A stretch of DNA of 56,625 nucleotides from contig JAFYMF010000042.1 of the NCBI GenBank assembly GCA_017556745.1, positions 1 to 56,625 of the forward strand. The letters run 5' to 3'. Origin of the DNA: Clostridia bacterium. Its GTDB lineage: Bacteria; Bacillota; Clostridia; Oscillospirales; CAG-272. The notes below the pieces were generated by a model. It saw only the letters and a program-made list of their open reading frames with translations. It was not told where the DNA came from and did not search any database. Positions 50,767 to 56,625 of the stretch are shown one piece after another (position 1 is the stretch's first letter; each line of letters opens with the position of its first letter). Both the position numbers and the translations under genes were made by a program.

Positions 50767-52776
50767 TTATTTCTTTCCCGTAATATAGACACAAACGCGA
50801 TACATATCCAGCCACACGTTACGTCTTAGCCATTCGGAAAATTGTACTCTTGAGTGAAGAGTGTTATAATAGTCCGAATATCTGTAATTTTGTCTGAAAT
50901 ATACCTCACTGAGTCCTTCAAGATCCTCTGTGGGAGCACTATGACGACTGTATACACCATGCCACACCGAGTACATTTCCTTCACAAGAGAAAGATCGTA
51001 CTCACCGTCCTCTCCCTTGGTAACTGATAAAATTTCAGCAGGAGACGAGGATGCAGAATAATGCTCTGCGGAATTATCCGCAAACAGAGAAATATATTTC
51101 TTCATTGCCTCAGCATCATTCCCATAGATATCAGCAATAATATCAGAAAACGCGTCGTTATAATCTTCCTCGGTCACACCGGGATTAAGCATAAGATATT
51201 CGATAAGTCTCAGTCTTGTCTCACCGTATTCAAGTGCCGCCGCCTTTTTACTCCACACGTAGATAGCTCCGTCTGCATTATCCCGGTAGATACTGTGGTT
51301 TGAATAAATAACACCCAAGCTTGGCAGAGTGGAGGGATAGTGTCTGTAGTCCTGAGAAAAATCAAGGAAGTATACCTTTGCCCTGCAATTCCAGGAAGAA
51401 AGTGCTTTAAATATCTCCGCATTACATTCACAGTTAACGTCATCAAGGACGTGGTTAAGGCACATATCAGGGGCAGCAAAGTATACAAGCACGTTATCCT
51501 CTAAATCAAATGAAGGCGCGTTAAGAGTCATTTTGTATGCCAGAGTGGCAACAGTAATATCCTTATCCGCGTATGCCTTTGCCACCTCGTTTAACGCACG
51601 GAAGAACGGCTCGGAGCTACCGCCGCATTTTTCGCAATCGCAAATAGCAAAGGTGTTATAATTGATATATACGGTACCGCCCGCCGTGGGAAGTGAAAGT
51701 CTTACAACATTGACAAGTCTCTCTACAGTATCGGAATTCGAGAAGCATGGAATATCACTTGAATTGAAAAACTTAGACACGGTATGCTGCATATATGGAA
51801 GATATTCCTCAAGTTCACTTACCTCGCGGAAAATCTCACCCTCAAAATCAAGTGCGCCAACGGAAATATCATCACCGTTTCCAAGATACCTGTTTCCCAC
51901 TATATCAAGCTGTTCTCTGTAAAAACCGGATATTGCATTGATAATGCCCTCATCTCGTCTACCGCTTAAAATCAACCTTCCGTCGCCTGATTTAATAACA
52001 CTTTCGTGCTTTGCTTTGTCGGTACGGTTGGTATTACCGATGAGTATCTCATGCTCCGTCACAGCCGCGCTGTCATCACATACTTCCACAATACGGCCGG
52101 TCAAAGCAAAAAGTATGCGTCGCATATTTTTTGCCGCCTCAGCGACAGTCTCAGAAGCATCGGCAGGATATACTATTTTAAAATTGCCTACATCCGCACC
52201 GTCTATAGTAAGTCCGACAGTTCCGTCACACTCAAGATACTTACTCTTTACAACGTTGACCTTTTTTGCCGTAAAAACTTCGGACGGTTCTTTTTTAGGT
52301 TCTGTAATATCGTATCCTATTCCGTATGTAAGGAAGTAATGTAACATTTCTCCGGTCTGTATAGATGAAACATTCTGCGGAATAAGCATTACAATTCGGT
52401 TTTCATAAGTAAATATTGCCCATCCCCAAAGTCCCACAAGGTCTGTGTCAATATAGTATACACCGGGTTCATCGCTCACTCTCTTATCATGAGAGATACC
52501 ATCCTTGACCATTCCTATAATTATCTCTTTATCCTTGACCTGAAGATCGGTAAACGAGCTCTTGAATTCAACTCCGGAAGCCGTTTTGAGAGCTTCTTTA
52601 AAATCATTTATAAGCTTTTCGTTGTCACCGGTTTTAAGCCAATTTGCATTACAAGATATATAGAAATCAGAATCACCGTTCTCAGCAATTATTATTTCAT
52701 TACTTGCCGCTCCGAGGGAAAGGCAGAAGACAAAAGAGAAGGCTGCTATAGAAATCATAAAAACCAGCTTTTTCAT
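50767..52776 (-). CDS. Secreted DUF4838-like protein (copy B)
   Basis: This 669-residue protein has a signal peptide (MKKLVFMISIAAFSFVFCLSLGA) and is homologous to copy A along its whole length: IIIGMVKDG, GWAIFTYENRIVMLIP, the cysteine motif ICDCEKCGGSSEPFF near residue 375-385, VATLAYKMTLNAPSF and YFLDFSQDYRHYPSTLP. So C-x-C-x2-C is conserved between paralogs, which favours a metal- or structure-related role. Its ATG overlaps the stop of the beta-helix gene B by four bases (ATGA), giving translational coupling. It is the second gene of the divergent operon under the AraC-type regulator. Confidence 0.8.
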   Translation of the reverse strand: MKKLVFMISIAAFSFVFCLSLGAASNEIIIAENGDSDFYISCNANWLKTGDNEKLINDFKEALKTASGVEFKSSFTDLQVKDKEIIIGMVKDGISHDKRVSDEPGVYYIDTDLVGLWGWAIFTYENRIVMLIPQNVSSIQTGEMLHYFLTYGIGYDITEPKKEPSEVFTAKKVNVVKSKYLECDGTVGLTIDGADVGNFKIVYPADASETVAEAAKNMRRILFALTGRIVEVCDDSAAVTEHEILIGNTNRTDKAKHESVIKSGDGRLILSGRRDEGIINAISGFYREQLDIVGNRYLGNGDDISVGALDFEGEIFREVSELEEYLPYMQHTVSKFFNSSDIPCFSNSDTVERLVNVVRLSLPTAGGTVYINYNTFAICDCEKCGGSSEPFFRALNEVAKAYADKDITVATLAYKMTLNAPSFDLEDNVLVYFAAPDMCLNHVLDDVNCECNAEIFKALSSWNCRAKVYFLDFSQDYRHYPSTLPSLGVIYSNHSIYRDNADGAIYVWSKKAAALEYGETRLRLIEYLMLNPGVTEEDYNDAFSDIIADIYGNDAEAMKKYISLFADNSAEHYSASSSPAEILSVTKGEDGEYDLSLVKEMYSVWHGVYSRHSAPTEDLEGLSEVYFRQNYRYSDYYNTLHSRVQFSEWLRRNVWLDMYRVCVYITGKK

Positions 52777-54452
52777 TTCTCATTCACCTCCATATCAATG
52801 TTTCCTATCATCTCATAAGGTATCCTCTGAAAACCTACTACGTCACAGTATATCTGTGACTCAGCTGTAAGAGCATGCTCAACCTTTCCGCAAGTTCCTA
52901 TTCCGTATTTTGGCCAGGTATGATAAGCTACATTGTTGCGTACCGAACCGTAGGAATACGTACGTCCGCCGGCAAGCACAACATCGTCATAGGAAATAAG
53001 CTCAAAGGGTGATTCTGTTATATAGTCACGTGGAAAAGCATCGTGCATTCCCTCGCGGCCGTAAAGAGCGTTGCCCTCAACTATTGCATAGGACTGAGAT
53101 GCGGGATCATCTGCATAAAACGGAGAACCGCCCACCTCAAGTATAAGAGAAAGCTCCGGATACATAGAAAGCAAATACTCTGATGTATAATTCATTTTCT
53201 GAAGCTCTTCCCAGTATCCGGTATAACCACCGTTATACGCAAGCTCGTCTTTTTTGGTAGAAGGGTCATGGATACAAATTGGTGCATGCCCCACATTCAT
53301 AAGTACGTTATTTCTTACAGTAATATTTTTACCCGATCCGGCAGTTATTCCGTTACCGTGAACATTGAAAATCGTATTTCCGTATATGTACTGTTCCGGC
53401 AGAGTATTATCGATATGAATTCCGGAAGGCATAGGATTTTCCACACCGGGCTTATTCGGAATGTGATATAGAATGTCGTATATATAATTATATCTGATAA
53501 CGTTACCGATATTTGCCCAGCTTCCGTCAACGGTTATCGCCCCAAACAAGTTGCCGCCGGTATAGTTCACATTATGGCAGATATTATACTGGATCATACT
53601 GTCTCTTGTATATGCGGTTATTGCACAGTAATTTCCGTTGTATACCTCATTGTTTGATACAGTGAAGCCAACTCCGCGAACACAAATACCGTTTACGTTT
53701 TTGATCTTATTAAAATCATGTACAAGATTATCGTGGATGATATTTTTTGCAGATGCACTGTTTTCGGTATCTCTGTTTTCCAAGTAAATTCCGCCGCCAC
53801 CTACGTTATATATATCGTTGTTCTCAATCGCGGTGTTGACAGCATCAGAGATAATAACCGCCGTACCTCCTATATTGCGAACCGTACAATTTCTTACGGA
53901 GATATCTGTCATTCTTTCACTATCAGCCCCGTCAAGTTCAAAGATAATGGCGGCACCGGAGGCATTCTCAAAGGTAATACCGTCGAATTCAATATAATTT
54001 ACCGATCTGCCGATGATAACAGGCGTTTCATTTTCTGTTTCACCGTTACTTATATCAAAAGGAACACCACCGTCAAAAATAACGCTTCCCTTTTCCTCTG
54101 CGGTGTAAACAATCGGTTTACCGGTCTCACCCGAATCCTCTCCCCTAAACTCAATTGGCTCTGCTATACTGTATGTACCGTTTTTAATAAGAACGGTAAT
54201 ACCGCCATCGGGAAGTCCTGCAGAAGATTTCTTCGCTCTTATAACATCTCTTGCCGCTTCAACTGTAGCAAAAGGCTTTTCCTCGCTTCCGTCACCGGTA
54301 TCACTGCCGTACGGAGAAATATAGAGAATTTCAGCCAACTTCTCTGAGGGAGCACCTACGGAGGTATCGGCGGGGCTGCTTGCACCACCGTTACAGCCCG
54401 AAAAACTCGCAGCCAGCATCAAGCAAAGCACTGTGCAAAAAAACTTTTTCAT
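52773..54452 (-). CDS. Right-handed parallel beta-helix lipoprotein (copy B, lacks the inserted module)
   Basis: This 559-residue lipoprotein has lipobox SFSGC (Cys20), then YISPYGSDTGDGSEEKPFAT, and rungs such as NTAIENNDIYN, NIIHDNLVHD, FTVSNNEVYN and ITVRNNVLMN. Aligned to copy A it runs from VIFDGGV (about residue 133) straight to YIEFDGITF (about 165), whereas copy A has about 190 more residues there. The protein is thus a beta-helix without the inserted module, which could remove or change catalysis. The junction is clean and the rest is intact, so it is not a decaying gene. AAAGG is before the ATG. It is first in the minus-strand operon, divergent from the AraC-type gene. Confidence 0.83.
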   Translation of the reverse strand: MKKFFCTVLCLMLAASFSGCNGGASSPADTSVGAPSEKLAEILYISPYGSDTGDGSEEKPFATVEAARDVIRAKKSSAGLPDGGITVLIKNGTYSIAEPIEFRGEDSGETGKPIVYTAEEKGSVIFDGGVPFDISNGETENETPVIIGRSVNYIEFDGITFENASGAAIIFELDGADSERMTDISVRNCTVRNIGGTAVIISDAVNTAIENNDIYNVGGGGIYLENRDTENSASAKNIIHDNLVHDFNKIKNVNGICVRGVGFTVSNNEVYNGNYCAITAYTRDSMIQYNICHNVNYTGGNLFGAITVDGSWANIGNVIRYNYIYDILYHIPNKPGVENPMPSGIHIDNTLPEQYIYGNTIFNVHGNGITAGSGKNITVRNNVLMNVGHAPICIHDPSTKKDELAYNGGYTGYWEELQKMNYTSEYLLSMYPELSLILEVGGSPFYADDPASQSYAIVEGNALYGREGMHDAFPRDYITESPFELISYDDVVLAGGRTYSYGSVRNNVAYHTWPKYGIGTCGKVEHALTAESQIYCDVVGFQRIPYEMIGNIDMEVNEK

Positions 54453-54502
54453 TGACCGTTAACCTTTCAAGTATAAGAAATTGACGTAATAAGAGAGCAT
54501 CC

Positions 54503-54515
54503 TACACATTGTGTA
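54503..54515. promoter_or_regulatory. Short palindrome downstream of the transcription start of the beta-helix operon
   Basis: TACACA-T-TGTGTA is symmetrical around one base and lies about 8-20 bases after the predicted start of transcription. Operator role is a guess. Confidence 0.25.
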
Positions 54516-54529
54516 AATACATTTAGTAT

Positions 54530-54558
54530 ATTGTAACATTTAATATACGTTATTTCAA
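54530..54558 (-). promoter_or_regulatory. Promoter of the beta-helix/DUF4838 operon
   Basis: TTGAAA (54553-54558), 17 bases, TACAAT (54530-54535) on the minus strand, in the AT-rich gap divergent from the AraC-type gene. Confidence 0.65.
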
Positions 54559-54689
54559 TAAACAGAATTAACAATCTTAACATAATTAATATAAAAACTC
54601 ATTATTTATCAAAAAATCTGGTGTAAATTTAATCAGTGTTTTTCAAGCAGTACAGGCAATCTCAAACAGTTTCAATAGTGTTATTGTTC

Positions 54690-54726
54690 TTGTAATATTG
54701 ACAAAATTGATATAAAATGTTATTTT
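54690..54726 (+). promoter_or_regulatory. Ambiguous promoter region of the AraC-type gene
   Basis: Two overlapping candidates: TTGACA (54698-54703) with TATTTT (54721-54726), 17 bases but starting almost on the ribosome binding site; or TTGTAA (54690-54695) with TATAAA (54711-54716), 15 bases. The sequence does not decide. Confidence 0.3.
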
Positions 54727-54745
54727 AATATCGGAGGTGAGTTTT

Positions 54746-55576
54746 ATGCGAACAATAGATATAAAGTCATTACCTGAGATCTGTTTTGCACACGTATACA
54801 GAGCTGATTCTTATTTTAATATTCTTACAGACGCAAAAAACTTTATCGAGATAATATATGTGGCAGAGGGTACGGTAAATATAAATGACAACGGTTTAAC
54901 GGTATATACCGCCAACAAGGGCGACGTGGTCTGCCTGTTCCATACAGGTACCAATCTTATCTTTTCACACGATACACACTGTCATCATACCGTTGCAGCA
55001 TACACTGAGTGGACTTATTCGGAGGACGATGTGACAGGTCTATGTCTCCCGATTATCACCCCCGCATCCTCAGATACTTCAAAAATACGTGATATGATAG
55101 ATGATATCATACACAAGTATGAAATATATAAAACAATTACTATAAAGGGAGCGGCAAGATTTCTTGACTTACTCTGTGAAATTGATAAATGCAACAGAAA
55201 AAACGAGCATTTTGACGTTCCAAGTACCACAGTATATATTCAAAGATCCAAAGAATATGTCCAGCGTAACATTCATAAGCCTATCACTCAAAATGCTATA
55301 GCTGCACATCTCGGAATATCACCGGGGTATCTGTGCGCTCTGTTCAAAAAATCAGAAGGCACTACCCTGATGAAATATATAAACAGAACCAAGCTTGAAA
55401 GCATGAAGGCCATGATGGATATTGAAAAAATACGGCTCAGAGAGGCGACCCCTCTTTTCGGATATTCAGACCCCAACTATGTCAGCCGTCTGTTCAAACA
55501 GATATTCGGTTATAATATAACAGATCAGTCATACATATATCCGGAAAAGATACAGACACCTGAAAATGATAAATAA
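54746..55576 (+). CDS. AraC-family transcriptional regulator
   Basis: This 276-residue protein starts at ATG 54746 with GGAGGTGA five bases upstream; a GTG nine bases earlier overlaps that site. The N-terminal half is a cupin-like ligand-sensing domain (IIYVAEGTVNINDNGL ... NKGDVVCLF). The C-terminal 100 residues contain the two helix-turn-helix motifs of the family: ITQNAIAAHLGISPGYLCAL with FKKSEG, and LREATPLFGYSDPNYVSRL with FKQIFGY. It is divergent to the beta-helix/DUF4838 operon with 293 bases between, the standard layout of an activator and its target. By its cupin it should sense a sugar-like inducer; whether it also acts on the BNR-GRE promoter is an inference. Confidence 0.9.
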   Translation: MRTIDIKSLPEICFAHVYRADSYFNILTDAKNFIEIIYVAEGTVNINDNGLTVYTANKGDVVCLFHTGTNLIFSHDTHCHHTVAAYTEWTYSEDDVTGLCLPIITPASSDTSKIRDMIDDIIHKYEIYKTITIKGAARFLDLLCEIDKCNRKNEHFDVPSTTVYIQRSKEYVQRNIHKPITQNAIAAHLGISPGYLCALFKKSEGTTLMKYINRTKLESMKAMMDIEKIRLREATPLFGYSDPNYVSRLFKQIFGYNITDQSYIYPEKIQTPENDK

Positions 55577-55602
55577 ACAGTTGTTTTATGTAAACTAGTC
55601 AT

Positions 55603-55629
55603 AATCACCGGCAGTGTCGGTGGTTTTCT
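55603..55629 (+). terminator. Terminator of the AraC-type gene
   Basis: AATCACCG (55603-55610) pairs with CGGTGGTT (55618-55625), with one G-U, followed by TTCTT. Confidence 0.65.
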
Positions 55630-55634
55630 TGATA

Positions 55635-55670
55635 CAAAAAATCCCCTCCGCAGTTAAGCGGAGGGGATTT
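55635..55670 (-). terminator. Terminator of tuf
   Basis: AAATCCCCTCCGC (55639-55651) pairs with GCGGAGGGGATTT (55658-55670); a T run follows on the minus strand (55635-55641). Confidence 0.88.
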
Positions 55671-55710
55671 ATACTTACATTGTAAGTTTCGTTTCAGGTA
55701 ATTAAATTAA

Positions 55711-56625
55711 TTACTCAGCGATCTCGATAACAACGCCGGAACCAACGGTTCTACCGCCTTCACGGATAGCGAAACGAAGACCCTTCTCGATAGCGATGGG
55801 GGTGATAAGCTCAACGTTCATATCAACGTTGTCACCAGGGCGGCACATCTCTACGTCAGCAGGAAGGCCGATGGTACCGGTAACGTCGGTAGTTCTGAAG
55901 TAGAACTGAGGACGGTAGCCAGAGAAGAAGGGCTTCTGACGGCCGCCTTCCTTCTCAGTAAGAACGTAAACCTGACCAACGAACTTGGTGTGAGGGTTGA
56001 TAGAGCCGGGCTTGCAAAGAACCTGTCCACGCTCGATATCAGTCTTCTGAACACCACGAAGAAGTGCACCGATGTTGTCACCAGCCTCAGCAGAGTCAAG
56101 GAGCTTACGGAACATCTCGATACCGGTGATAACGGTCTTTCTTCTCTCCTCGGAGAGACCGATGATCTCAACTTCATCGTTCATCTTAACAACACCACGC
56201 TCAACACGACCGGTAGCAACAGTACCACGACCGGTGATGGAGAATACGTCCTCAACAGGCATAAGGAAAGGCATTGCGTCATTTCTCTCAGGAGTGGGGA
56301 TATACTCGTCAACAGTGTTCATAAGCTCGAAAATAGGAGCGTATGCTGCGTTGGAAGAATCGGTATCAGCGCACTCAAGAGCCTCACGTGCAGAACCACG
56401 GATGATCGGCACATTGTCACCGTCGAAGTCGTACTCGCTAAGAAGATCACGGATCTCCATCTCTACGAGCTCAAGAAGCTCCTCGTCATCAACGAGGTCG
56501 CACTTGTTCATGAATACAACGATTGCGGGAACGCCAACCTGACGAGCAAGAAGTACGTGCTCGCGGGTCTGCTGAAGGGGTCCGTCAGATGCAGCAACAA
56601 CAAGGATTGCGCCGTCCATCTGAGC
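55711..56625 (-). CDS. tuf: Translation elongation factor EF-Tu, C-terminal three quarters (runs off right edge)
   Basis: The frame is open at the right edge and ends in TAA at 55711. The 304 codons begin [20 protein letters not shown], which corresponds to about residue 90 of full EF-Tu, just after the DCPGH motif; the GHVDHGKT loop is outside the window. NKCD (the NKxD guanine-specificity motif) is in [11 protein letters not shown], and domains 2 and 3 are complete ([19 protein letters not shown]; ending [10 protein letters not shown]). The protein carries aminoacyl-tRNA to the ribosome. Its strong codon bias differs from the accessory genes to the left and agrees with nifJ. Confidence 0.97.
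   Translation of the reverse strand, partial: AQMDGAILVVAASDGPLQQTREHVLLARQVGVPAIVVFMNKCDLVDDEELLELVEMEIRDLLSEYDFDGDNVPIIRGSAREALECADTDSSNAAYAPIFELMNTVDEYIPTPERNDAMPFLMPVEDVFSITGRGTVATGRVERGVVKMNDEVEIIGLSEERRKTVITGIEMFRKLLDSAEAGDNIGALLRGVQKTDIERGQVLCKPGSINPHTKFVGQVYVLTEKEGGRQKPFFSGYRPQFYFRTTDVTGTIGLPADVEMCRPGDNVDMNVELITPIAIEKGLRFAIREGGRTVGSGVVIEIAE

Overview
The window looks like chromosomal DNA of an anaerobic, gut- or rumen-type member of the Clostridia. This is inferred from a single-chain pyruvate:ferredoxin oxidoreductase, a SAM-I riboswitch before metK, RecD2 and ComF beside metK, many glycyl radical enzymes, strong AGGAGG-type ribosome binding sites and TTGACA-17-TATAAT promoters. No species can be named. 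Most genes lie on the minus strand. The standard code applies: TAG is used as a normal stop, for example at 4996-4998.

Left part (1-12.3 kb): the 3'-truncated start of a membrane-anchored sensor-like protein, a helix-turn-helix regulator broken by an in-frame TAG behind an operator-like palindrome, two tandem solute-binding lipoproteins, a cytidylate-kinase-like gene and a membrane protein that share an operon with one of them, a HAD phosphatase, a repeat-rich gap (A/G/T blocks plus 14 pentamers), two tandem cytoplasmic GH20 hexosaminidases, and a small hypothetical gene.

Middle (12.3-33 kb): largely housekeeping. It holds PFOR, a ComM-type ATPase, a Gfo/Idh/MocA oxidoreductase with an altered EKP motif, a third solute-binding lipoprotein, MreB, the SAM-riboswitch operon metK-small membrane protein-recD2-comF, a small exporter, a heterodimeric ABC exporter with one degenerate ATP site, and an M20 amidohydrolase.

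Right part (33-55.6 kb): the accessory region and the most interesting one. An AraC-type regulator (54746-55576) faces a minus-strand run of two [parallel-beta-helix lipoprotein + secreted DUF4838-like protein] pairs, then a BNR/sialidase-like propeller, then five tandem paralogous glycyl radical enzymes and a single radical-SAM activase. All five GREs keep the radical glycine (RVGGY) and the active-site cysteine, but the loop reads GCNQ where the dehydratase/lyase branches have GCxE and pyruvate formate-lyase has CC. My inference is that the secreted proteins attack a complex glycan and the cytoplasmic GREs act on one or several breakdown products; the substrate is unknown.

The right edge cuts the EF-Tu gene. 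Repeated local gene duplication (solute-binding proteins, GH20, beta-helix/DUF4838 pairs, GREs) is a theme of the whole window.
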